A stretch of 64,000 nucleotides of DNA from Pseudomonas sp. MAG733B (lineage in GTDB: Bacteria; Pseudomonadota; Gammaproteobacteria; Pseudomonadales; Pseudomonadaceae), in contig NZ_CP145732.1 in NCBI RefSeq assembly GCF_036884845.1, forward strand, positions 3,410,001 to 3,474,000, given 5' to 3'. Both the position numbers and the translations under genes were made by a program. Below are positions 35,559 to 43,889 of this stretch, piece after piece (within the stretch, counting starts at the first letter, position 1; each line of letters starts with the position of its first letter). Under the pieces are notes generated by a model. The model saw only the letters and a program-made list of their open reading frames with translations, had not been told where the DNA came from and searched no databases.

Positions 35559-36395
35559 TTAACCCTCATGGGTCCAGATACCGGTTGCCGCCGTGCGCCG
35601 AACGTAGTCGGAAAAGTCTCGCGCCGGTCGCCCCAGTGCACGCTGTACGCCATCAGTAACCGGCGTGTTGCGGCCATCGAGGACGGTGGTGAACAGGTAC
35701 AAGACCAGGTCGATCAGCTCGGCCGGCAATTGCGCCTGCTCCAGCGCATGGCGATAGGCGTCCGGCGGCACCGCGACAAAACTTATATCGCGATGTGTCG
35801 CCCGGGCGATCTCGGCAACGGCCTCGGCAAAGGTCAGCGCCAGAGGGCCGGTGAGTTCGTAGAGTTGTCCCGCATGGCCGGGTTGGGTCAGTGCGGCGAC
35901 GGCGACTTCGGCGATGTCTTCCACGTCGATAAAAGGCTCGGCGATGTTGCCGACAGGAAGCGCCAAGTCGCCTTGCTGGAGCGGTTCGAGAAAGTGCGCT
36001 TCGCTGAAATTCTGGCAGAACCAGCTGGCACGCAGGATGGTCCAGTCAGCGCCACTGTTCTGCACCACGCGTTCGGCTTGTTCTGCTTCAACCTCGCCGC
36101 GCCCCGACAGCAGCACCAGTTTGCTGACCCCGCTTTTGACGGCCAGGTCGGTGAACGCCTGAATGCTCTCCAGTGCGCCAGGCACCGCGAGGTCCGGTTG
36201 AAAGGAGATATAGGCTGCGTGAACACCATCAAGGGTGGCGCCCCAAGTCGATCGATCTTCCCAGTCGAAGGGCGGAGTTTCTCTGCGTGAACCACGGCGC
36301 ACGGACTGGCCGCCGGCTTCGAGCTGTTTTGCAATTCGCCGTCCGGTCTTGCCCGTGGCGCCGAGAATCAGGATGGTCTGTTGGCGGGTGTTCAT
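35559..36395 (-). CDS. NmrA-type NAD(P)-binding protein
   Basis: 278-residue atypical SDR. The dinucleotide motif is ILGATGKTGRRIAKQL near the start, followed by KLVLLSGRGEVEAEQAERVV and the ILRASWFCQNFSE segment of NmrA/QOR-like proteins. ATG 36395 is preferred to the ATG at 36404 because GGGAG stands 8-9 bases ahead of it. Divergent from a TetR regulator that very likely controls it. Probably a quinone or redox-stress enzyme, or a non-catalytic sensor. Confidence 0.85.
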   Translation of the reverse strand: MNTRQQTILILGATGKTGRRIAKQLEAGGQSVRRGSRRETPPFDWEDRSTWGATLDGVHAAYISFQPDLAVPGALESIQAFTDLAVKSGVSKLVLLSGRGEVEAEQAERVVQNSGADWTILRASWFCQNFSEAHFLEPLQQGDLALPVGNIAEPFIDVEDIAEVAVAALTQPGHAGQLYELTGPLALTFAEAVAEIARATHRDISFVAVPPDAYRHALEQAQLPAELIDLVLYLFTTVLDGRNTPVTDGVQRALGRPARDFSDYVRRTAATGIWTHEG

Positions 36396-36417
36396 CGCGT
36401 TCATCTCCCTCGATAAT

Positions 36418-36432
36418 GTGAGTGATACTCAC
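36418..36432. promoter_or_regulatory. Candidate TetR operator
   Basis: GTGAGT-GAT-ACTCAC, a perfect palindrome with six-base arms, 22 bases before the NmrA-type gene and inside the divergent region. Position and symmetry fit repression by the adjacent TetR protein. Confidence 0.6.
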
Positions 36433-36573
36433 GTTTAAAAGATGATAAACCCTCATGTTCCATCGTCAACAAAGCTAGATCTGAAACCGACGTATGGTCG
36501 CGACTCTTTGGGTGCATCGCAGGGCGGTGCTAAGGTGAGTCAATGTCATGTTTATCGATGGGGAAGTGCGGCC

Positions 36574-37224
36574 GTGCGCAAGAAGACCAGCGAAGTGCTC
36601 GAACAACCTGCTTCAGAGCCGGTTCGACGCAATCCCACGCAGCAACGCAGCCGCGAACGTCAGGAACGCATTCTTGCTGTGGCAACGCAATTGATCGCGT
36701 CCAAGGGCAGCGATCAGTTGAAAATGAGTGAGATTGCCGAGCGTTCCGAGATTTCCATCGGCTCGCTTTATCAATATTTCCCCGATAAAAGCTCAATCAT
36801 TCGCACGCTCGCCGAGCGCTACAACGCCGAAAGCCGTCGCTGTATCGATGAGGCGCTAAAGGCTGTCGAAGATGGACCTGGGCTGCAAGCGGCGTATTCG
36901 GGGTTGCTCGATCTGTATTACGAGATCGTATTGGCGACGCCGGCGATGCGCGACATCTGGTCCGGCATGCAGGCCGACAAGCACCTGCTGGCATTGGAAC
37001 TGGAGGAGAGTCGCGTTGCCGGCGAGTTGTTGGCTGAGGCAATACTGCGGGTGTATCCGGACAGTGATGCGCGGCAGGTACGGGAGTCGGCATTTCTGAT
37101 CTGGCATCTGGGCGAATCGACCATGCGCCTGGCCATCGATTGCGCGCCGCAAGAAGGGCGCGCACTGGTCGAGGCGTTCAAGCGCATGTCGTTGCGCGAA
37201 ATCATGCAGCCAGCGATTGAGTGA
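36574..37224 (+). CDS. TetR-family regulator
   Basis: 216 residues; start GTG 36574 behind GGGGAAG. N-terminal TetR helix-turn-helix: RERILAVATQLIASKGSDQLKMSEIAERSEISIGSLYQYFPDKSSI spans about residues 27-72 (seen in part as SIGSLYQYFPDKSSI). The C-terminal ligand domain is a TetR_C type with VLATPAMRDIWSGMQ. Divergent from the NmrA-type gene with the palindrome between them. Confidence 0.88.
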   Translation: MRKKTSEVLEQPASEPVRRNPTQQRSRERQERILAVATQLIASKGSDQLKMSEIAERSEISIGSLYQYFPDKSSIIRTLAERYNAESRRCIDEALKAVEDGPGLQAAYSGLLDLYYEIVLATPAMRDIWSGMQADKHLLALELEESRVAGELLAEAILRVYPDSDARQVRESAFLIWHLGESTMRLAIDCAPQEGRALVEAFKRMSLREIMQPAIE

Positions 37225-37233
37225 TTCGTTGCG

Positions 37234-37659
37234 CTACTTGGCTTTCCAGCTGCCACCACCGGTTTCGCAATCGATTTTGGCCTGGGCCAGGTTTTCCGCG
37301 TTGTAGTAATACGTCGAAATCTGCGCGTTGGCCGGAATGTTGAGTGCCTTGCTGTCCTTGTTCTTGCTCGTGGATTGAGGATTGGCTAATGACTCCGGCG
37401 TCACGGTGCCCAGGCATGTGGCCTGATAGTGGTCGCTGCATTGGGCGATCTTTTTCTTGGTGCTGCTGAGCATTTCCTTGCTCTCGTTGCTGCATGACCA
37501 ATCGATCGCGCCCACCGGCATATTTTCGTATTCGTAGCAGCTGTGGGATTCGATCACCGGGACAGAAGGGCTCTGTGAGCGCGTGATCACATCACAGCCT
37601 TCAGCGATTGCCAGGGCGGGGCTCAGGCTGGCGATCAGAAGCAGAATTCTACCGTTCAT
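37234..37659 (-). CDS. Exported cysteine-containing protein, unknown function
   Basis: 141 residues with a signal peptide (MNGRILLLIASLSPALAIAEG, cleavage near AIA-EG). Six cysteines in the mature part (GCDV, HSCYE, WSCSN, QCSDH, TCLG, DCET) suggest three disulfides and a periplasmic place. Its end is 10 bases from the convergent TetR stop. No family recognised. Confidence 0.75.
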   Translation of the reverse strand: MNGRILLLIASLSPALAIAEGCDVITRSQSPSVPVIESHSCYEYENMPVGAIDWSCSNESKEMLSSTKKKIAQCSDHYQATCLGTVTPESLANPQSTSKNKDSKALNIPANAQISTYYYNAENLAQAKIDCETGGGSWKAK

Positions 37660-37810
37660 GCCGATTTCCTCTCCTATAGCGCCCGGTGGATTGATGTTCG
37701 GGCCTACAAGGTTGGAAAAACAATCGCCTGTCTCGTTCAATCGATTTTCGGATTAACAAGTATCAGATGGCCGCGCCGAATCCGGTCGGCCCGGCCGCCG
37801 AAGCTGTCGA

Positions 37811-38095
37811 TTAAACGAAAGGCTGGTCGGTGAAGCCGCGGGGCAGTCTTTGCAGCCCGGGCAGGGCGGTCAGGCGTTCGGTCCAATCCTGGCGCCAGTC
37901 AGTCGCTGTAGGGGTAACGTTGGCTTTGCGAGATGCGCGCCGGGCAGCGTTACGCTGGTCTTTGCGCGCTTCTTTATACGCGTCGGTATTTCGACAGCTT
38001 CTGCATTTGACCCGGTTGAGTTCGCGGGTGGAAGTGAGGTTGTTGCCTTTGTGACCGCAGGCCAGATGCCCGCTGACTTTGAAGTGAGTAACCAT
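37811..38095 (-). CDS. Small basic protein with putative zinc-ribbon residues
   Basis: 94 residues starting MVTHFKVSGHLACGHKG behind GAGGAG. His10-x2-Cys13-x-His15 and Cys31-x2-Cys34 (VKCRSCRN) could bind one zinc ion; the middle is strongly basic (ARKDQRNAARRASRKA). Nucleic-acid binding is a guess from composition. No family recognised. Confidence 0.65.
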   Translation of the reverse strand: MVTHFKVSGHLACGHKGNNLTSTRELNRVKCRSCRNTDAYKEARKDQRNAARRASRKANVTPTATDWRQDWTERLTALPGLQRLPRGFTDQPFV

Positions 38096-38168
38096 CAGAA
38101 CGTCTCCTCGTGACGTGTGATCGTTGGACCACCCGTGCGCGGTGACGTTCGCTGCTTTAACGGCACAA

Positions 38169-38191
38169 AAAAATCCCAGCGCCTGGCTGGG
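38169..38191 (-). terminator. Terminator after 76-residue protein gene
   Basis: CCCAGC / GCTGGG arms with a five-base loop, followed on the minus strand by ATTTTTTT. Confidence 0.8.
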
Positions 38192-38303
38192 TTGGGGGAG
38201 GGCAAGCACAGAACTGACAGACAAGGACACACGCGGTGACGAAACTGTCGCCGATCATCTGTCTCGCGTCAGGCGGTAGAGCGCATTGCTTGCCCGGATC
38301 AAA

Positions 38304-38534
38304 TCATCTGAACCGTGGCAGCGGTGGCTCGACAGGTTTGAGCGCAGACAAGGTATTGCGGATCAGCGGCGTGTCCTTTTCGATGTCGTTCAGACGATCG
38401 CGAATTCTAAGGGCAGTCGGATGTCCGCCTTGATGATCGACCCAATCGGCGATTTCCTTGCACGCGGCAGCCAAGCGAACCTGGCGGGAGTCAAGCAGGG
38501 TGAGCAGGGTGGTGATGGACTCTTTTTCGGACAT
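38304..38534 (-). CDS. Small helical protein of unknown function
   Basis: 76 residues from ATG 38534 behind GGAGGTG: MSEKESITTLLTLLDSRQVR... and a proline-rich end (VEPPLPRFR). Helical, cytoplasmic, no family recognised. Has its own ribosome site and terminator. Confidence 0.65.
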   Translation of the reverse strand: MSEKESITTLLTLLDSRQVRLAAACKEIADWVDHQGGHPTALRIRDRLNDIEKDTPLIRNTLSALKPVEPPLPRFR

Positions 38535-38570
38535 GGGAAACACCTCCGTTGAAGACACCTGGCAGGGCAG

Positions 38571-38593
38571 TAAAAAGCCCGCTGGGAGCGAGC
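38571..38593 (-). terminator. Terminator after 73-residue protein gene
   Basis: GCCCGCT / AGCGAGC arms with one G-U pair, loop GGG, followed on the minus strand by TTTTTAC. Confidence 0.7.
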
Positions 38594-38663
38594 TATCTAC
38601 CGATGGGACACTGATCCTTCAGCTCTCATCAGTATAGACCCGTTAAAGGCGCGTGCAGGCTCA

Positions 38664-38885
38664 TCAGCCTTGGCGGGCCGTGACTTGTGATCTGGCATTC
38701 AACTGCCGGCAAACATGCCGTGCGTCGTCTTCAAGATCGTAGCCGTCACCGATGAAACCGTTGGTGCGAGTATCGGCGATGCGATACCAGACGGCGGCGT
38801 CAGGCGGTTGATGAGCAGATTCTCCGGCCCGGCGACCATGAATGATGATCTTGTTGCAGCGCTTCACGACGAATATGTCTTCCAT
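38664..38885 (-). CDS. Small protein of unknown function
   Basis: 73 residues beginning MEDIFVVKRCNKIIIHGRR, with VWYRIADTRTNGFIGDGYDLEDDARHVCRQLN (seen in part as YRIADTRTNGFIGDGYD) suggesting a small alpha-beta fold. Start 38885 has only a weak GTGAAG site; other in-frame starts are not ATG. Cytoplasmic. Confidence 0.6.
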   Translation of the reverse strand: MEDIFVVKRCNKIIIHGRRAGESAHQPPDAAVWYRIADTRTNGFIGDGYDLEDDARHVCRQLNARSQVTARQG

Positions 38886-38957
38886 GGCTTCACCGCAGCT
38901 GATTCGTGTACAGATCAACTATAGAAGTCATTTGTAATCGTGCAAAAAATAGGCAGG

Positions 38958-39977
38958 TCAATTCGTCGGTTCAGACGCCAGTTTCTCCAGCAACATGGCC
39001 AGGCCGACTTCTTCGGCGCGCAGGCCTTTGCGCGTTCTCGGCCTGGGTAGTTCGGCCAGTGCGCCCAGCAGAAACCCTTCGAGCACACCCGGATGGATGT
39101 AGCACTTGCGGCATACCGCGGGGGTGTTGCCCAGTTGCTTGGCGACGTTTTTCACCATCTCCACCACGTGCCGTTTGGCTTCCGACTCCGGTTGCCATTG
39201 CAACTTGCGCAACACCGCCAGCGCCAGGGCGCTGCCGGCCCAGGTGCGGTAGTCCTTGGCGGTGAAGTCGGCACCGGTCAAGGTTTGCAGGTAGGCGTTT
39301 ACGTCGGCGGAGGTGATGGTGTGTCGCTCGCCGTTTTCATCGAAGTATTGAAAGAGGTTTTGCCCGGGGATTTCCTGGCAGCGTTTGATGATCCTCGCCA
39401 GTCGCCGGTCTTTCACGGTGATTTGATGTTCGATGCCGCTTTTGCCGCGAAACTGAAACAGGATCGCACTGCCGTTGATCTCCACGTGGCGGCTGCGCAA
39501 AGTGGTCAGGCCATAGGAGCGGTTGTCCCGGGCGTACTGAGTGTTGCCGACCCGGATCAACGTTGCATCGAGCAAGGTGATGACGGTGGCCATGACCTTT
39601 TCGCGGCTGAAGCCTGGCGCGGCCAACAACGCTTCCAGTTGCTTGCGCAGTTTCGGCAGGGCCAGGCCGAAATCCCGCAGGCGCGAGTACTTGTCGCTGT
39701 CACGCACTTCGCGCCAACGCGGGTGATAGCGGTATTGCTTGCGACCGCGAGCGTCACGGCCGGTGGCTTGCAAATGTCCACGCGGATCCGTACAGATCCA
39801 CACGTCGGTGTAGGCCGGCGGCACGGCGAGGGCGTTGATGCGCTGGATTTCGTCCGGCTCGGTAATGCGTTGACCTGCCGGATCGAAATAGCAGAATTTG
39901 CCGCGCAGTTTTTTGCGGGTGATGCCCGGCTGGGTGTCATCGACGTAGTGCAGGTCGGAAGGCAGCGCATCGGGCAT
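38958..39977 (-). CDS. DNA topoisomerase IB (poxvirus type)
   Basis: 339-residue type IB enzyme that relaxes supercoils through a 3'-phosphotyrosine. The N-terminal clamp domain contains GKFCYFDP and ALAVPPAYTDVWIC; the catalytic domain holds RVGNTQYARDNRSYGLTTLR, FQFRGKSGIEHQI, YRTWAGSALAL and the active-site Tyr in CYIHPGVLEGF. ATG 39977 follows AAGGA. The bacterial family is scattered and likely of ancient transfer. Confidence 0.93.
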   Translation of the reverse strand: MPDALPSDLHYVDDTQPGITRKKLRGKFCYFDPAGQRITEPDEIQRINALAVPPAYTDVWICTDPRGHLQATGRDARGRKQYRYHPRWREVRDSDKYSRLRDFGLALPKLRKQLEALLAAPGFSREKVMATVITLLDATLIRVGNTQYARDNRSYGLTTLRSRHVEINGSAILFQFRGKSGIEHQITVKDRRLARIIKRCQEIPGQNLFQYFDENGERHTITSADVNAYLQTLTGADFTAKDYRTWAGSALALAVLRKLQWQPESEAKRHVVEMVKNVAKQLGNTPAVCRKCYIHPGVLEGFLLGALAELPRPRTRKGLRAEEVGLAMLLEKLASEPTN

Positions 39978-40052
39978 GGCGATAGTCCTTGGCGTGGGAT
40001 CAGGGGCCGTTACAGCCATTGACCCCACGCCGCGGCAGTCGTGCCAGCAAAG

Positions 40053-41132
40053 TTAGGCGAGTACGGCCACGGCTTTGATCTGCGCCCAGAGTTGCTGGCC
40101 CGGATGCACGTTCAACTGATCGCGGGAGAATCGCGTGATCCGCGCCAGCAGTGGCGTGCCCGCCGCATCCAGGCGCACCAGCACATGGGCGGCGTTGTCG
40201 GCGCCCATCTCACTGACCACGGTGACGGGCAAGCGGTTGAGGATGCTGCTGTGTTCGGCGCTATTCAGGCTCAGGCTGACATCCCGTGCCTGAATCTTGC
40301 AGCGCAACGTTTGGCCGGGCGCCATCGGCGTGTGAGTCACGCGAATATTCAGGGCCGTGTCTGGCACTTGCAGGGTGAGCAATTGGTAGTCGGCGTCATA
40401 GGCGCTAACGCGACCTTCGATCACTACGCCGGCGTCATCGCCCAGCGCCAGGGGCAAGTCGAGACGCGCCAGTGTCTGGCCGATCGGGCCGCTGGCCAGC
40501 GCTTTGCCCTCGCTGAGCAATACGATGTGGTCGGCCAGTTGCGCCACTTCATCCTGGGAATGGCTGACGTACAGCACCGGAATATCCAGCTCATCGTGCA
40601 GCCGTTGCAGGTAAGGCAGGATTTCGCTTTTGCGCTTGGAGTCCAGTGCCGCCAGCGGTTCATCCAACAGCAACAGTTTGGGACTGGTGAGCAGGGCGCG
40701 AGCGATACCGACACGTTGTCGCTCTCCGCCTGAAAGATGTTGCGGATGGCGATCCAGTAGATGGCCGATTCCCAGCAGTTCAGTGGCGTGGGCCATGTCG
40801 ACCCGGCGCTGTTGTTTCGGGATGCGCTTGAGGCCGAACTGCAGGTTGGCCAACACTGAAAGATGTGGAAACAGACTGGCTTCCTGAAACACGTAACCCA
40901 GGGCACGTTTGTGCGGCGCGACGAAAATCTTCTTGTCGCTGTCCTGCCAGACTTCATCGTTGACCTGGATAAATCCCTGATCGGCCCGCTCCAGCCCCGC
41001 GATGCAACGCAGGCATGTGGTCTTGCCCGAGCCGGAGTGACCGTACAGCGCCGTGACGCCGCGACCGGGCAACTCAAGGTCGACATCAAGGGCGAATCCC
41101 GAGTAACTCAACTTCAAACGCGCATGAATCAT
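40053..41132 (-). CDS. modC: Molybdate ABC ATPase ModC
   Basis: 359 residues. N-terminal ABC cassette with Walker [10 protein letters not shown] (about 31-39), [15 protein letters not shown] and [12 protein letters not shown]; the C-terminal 70 residues form the molybdate-binding TOBE (Mop-like) domain seen as [18 protein letters not shown]. Transcribed with modB, 3 bases apart. Confidence 0.95.
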   Translation of the reverse strand: MIHARLKLSYSGFALDVDLELPGRGVTALYGHSGSGKTTCLRCIAGLERADQGFIQVNDEVWQDSDKKIFVAPHKRALGYVFQEASLFPHLSVLANLQFGLKRIPKQQRRVDMAHATELLGIGHLLDRHPQHLSGGERQRVGIARALLTSPKLLLLDEPLAALDSKRKSEILPYLQRLHDELDIPVLYVSHSQDEVAQLADHIVLLSEGKALASGPIGQTLARLDLPLALGDDAGVVIEGRVSAYDADYQLLTLQVPDTALNIRVTHTPMAPGQTLRCKIQARDVSLSLNSAEHSSILNRLPVTVVSEMGADNAAHVLVRLDAAGTPLLARITRFSRDQLNVHPGQQLWAQIKAVAVLA

Positions 41133-41135
41133 CGA

Positions 41136-41816
41136 TCAGCTCCAGCCCGCTTTGGTTTTACGGCTGGAGTACAGCGCCAGCAATACCGCAAAAGAGAACA
41201 CCAGCATCACCCCGGCCAGCCAGTGAGCCTGGGCGTATTCCATGGCTTCGACATGATCGTAGATCTGCACCGAGACCACGCGGGTCTTGTCGGGAATGTT
41301 GCCGCCAATCATCAGCACCACGCCGAACTCACCGACGGTATGGGCGAAACCGAGGATGGCGGCGGTGATGAAACCGGGGCGCGCCAGCGGTAGCGTTACG
41401 CTGAAAAAAGTGTCCCAGGGATTGGCGCGTAAAGTCGCGGCCACTTCCAGCGGCCGAGTGCCAATGGCGGAAAAAGCGTTTTGCAGAGGCTGGACCACGA
41501 ACGGCATCGAGTACAGCACCGAGCCGATCACCAACCCCGCAAAACTGAAAGTGAGGGTGCCGAGCCCCAGTGATTGGGTGAATTGGCCGACAAACCCGTG
41601 AGGGCCGAGCGCCAGCAACAGATAAAAACCGATCACTGTGGGCGGCAGCACCAGGGGCAGGGCGACAATCGCCCCGACCGGGCCGCGCAACCAGGATTGG
41701 GTGCGCGAGAGCCATAACGCCAGCGGAGTGCCCACTATCAACAGGATGACGGTCGTCAGGGACGCCAGTTTCAGGGTCAGCCAGATGGCAGAAAAATCGG
41801 CACTCGATAGCGACAT
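41136..41816 (-). CDS. modB: Molybdate ABC permease ModB
   Basis: 226-residue inner-membrane permease with five hydrophobic segments. [19 protein letters not shown] and the EAA loop [21 protein letters not shown] are typical. ATG 41816 directly follows the modA stop codon. Confidence 0.95.
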   Translation of the reverse strand: MSLSSADFSAIWLTLKLASLTTVILLIVGTPLALWLSRTQSWLRGPVGAIVALPLVLPPTVIGFYLLLALGPHGFVGQFTQSLGLGTLTFSFAGLVIGSVLYSMPFVVQPLQNAFSAIGTRPLEVAATLRANPWDTFFSVTLPLARPGFITAAILGFAHTVGEFGVVLMIGGNIPDKTRVVSVQIYDHVEAMEYAQAHWLAGVMLVFSFAVLLALYSSRKTKAGWS

Positions 41817-42648
<832 letters not shown>

Positions 42649-42679
42649 AAATGCCTGCAAACGGAATGCGGGAGTTTTT

Positions 42680-42716
42680 GTAGCAGCTGCCGAAGGCGGC
42701 GTTCGGCAGCTGCTAC
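42680..42716. repeat. Single REP-like hairpin
   Basis: Perfect 15-base arms GTAGCAGCTGCCGAA / TTCGGCAGCTGCTAC around GGCGGCG, just beyond the nitronate monooxygenase stop. No U-run follows on the minus strand; it may serve as an mRNA end stabiliser. Confidence 0.8.
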
Positions 42717-42722
42717 ACGAGG

Positions 42723-43787
42723 TTAGCGGCGGAGCAGTTTTGCCAAGCCTTCCTCAGCCAGGCGCCGGGTCAGTTCTGCGGTGGTCAAGTCGACCCCCAA
42801 CGTAAAGGCCTGCCCGGCCCAGAGATTGCTGAAGTCGGCTTCATCCTTGGCGCGCAACGGCATCAGCGCGCCACCCGCGAGCGGGAAAGTGGGTGCCCTG
42901 GAACTCATCGGTCCGAGCTCGCGCATCACCCGATTGAGGATCCCCCGCGCCGGGCGACCGGTGAAAATGTTGGTGACGGCCGTCTCGCTTTCCTTGGCGG
43001 TACGCAACGCCTTGTGATGCGAAGCGCTGACCTTGGCCTCCGGGGTGAACAGATACGCCGTACCCACTTGCACCGCCGAAGCTCCCAGCATGAACGCCGC
43101 CGCGACTCCCCGCGCATCGGCGATACCACCCGCGGCAATCACCGGCACTTTCACCGCATCGACAACCTGCGGCACCAGCGCGAACGTCCCGACCTGACTG
43201 CTCAGGTCATCACTGAGAAACATCCCGCGATGACCGCCCGCTTCGTAGCCCATGGCGATGATCGCGTCGCAGCCATGCTGTTCGAGCCAGATGGCTTCTT
43301 CAACCGTGGTGGCCGAGGACAACACTTTGGCCCCGGTCGCTTTCACCCGATCGAGCAGGGATTTTTCCGGCAGGCCAAAGTGGAAACTCACGACTTGCGG
43401 GCGAAACTCTTCGATCACTTCGCAACCCGCGACGTCGAATGGCGCGCGATTGGACACCGGCGTCGGCGCATCGAAGTCGACGCCCAGTTCTCGATAGTAG
43501 GGTTCCAGCAGGTTTTTCCAGTCTTGCGCGCGTTGCTCGTCAACTGGCGGCGGTTGATGGCAGAAGAAATTGACGTTGATCGGCCGCTGGCACTGTTGGC
43601 GAATGGTCTTCAGTTCTTCGCGCAACTGCTCGATGCTCAGCATGGCCGCCGGCATGGAACCGAGGCCACCGGCGTTGCTCGCCGCGATGACCATCGAAGA
43701 GTTGGTGGCACCGGCCATGGGGCCCTGGATGATCGGCAGTTCGATCCCGAGCAGGTCAAGAATGCGGGTGTCTGGCCATTGGCTCAT
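42723..43787 (-). CDS. Nitronate monooxygenase
   Basis: 354-residue FMN-dependent TIM-barrel enzyme (class I NMO) oxidising alkyl nitronates such as propionate 3-nitronate. Visible: LPIIQGPMAGATNS, NVNFFCHQPPP, VSFHFGLP, AIIAMGYEAGGHRGMF with the catalytic His and FMN phosphate site, and VPVIAAGGIADARGVAAA. Start ATG 43787. Probably monocistronic. Confidence 0.9.
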   Translation of the reverse strand: MSQWPDTRILDLLGIELPIIQGPMAGATNSSMVIAASNAGGLGSMPAAMLSIEQLREELKTIRQQCQRPINVNFFCHQPPPVDEQRAQDWKNLLEPYYRELGVDFDAPTPVSNRAPFDVAGCEVIEEFRPQVVSFHFGLPEKSLLDRVKATGAKVLSSATTVEEAIWLEQHGCDAIIAMGYEAGGHRGMFLSDDLSSQVGTFALVPQVVDAVKVPVIAAGGIADARGVAAAFMLGASAVQVGTAYLFTPEAKVSASHHKALRTAKESETAVTNIFTGRPARGILNRVMRELGPMSSRAPTFPLAGGALMPLRAKDEADFSNLWAGQAFTLGVDLTTAELTRRLAEEGLAKLLRR

Positions 43788-43889
43788 TTTAGGTGTTCTC
43801 CGACGTTGAAACCGGGCAGGGCGGCAGGAGCGGATTTGTAGCAGCAATGACTGACCAAAGGCCAGTCATGTTTGCCCCGATGTTGCCCG

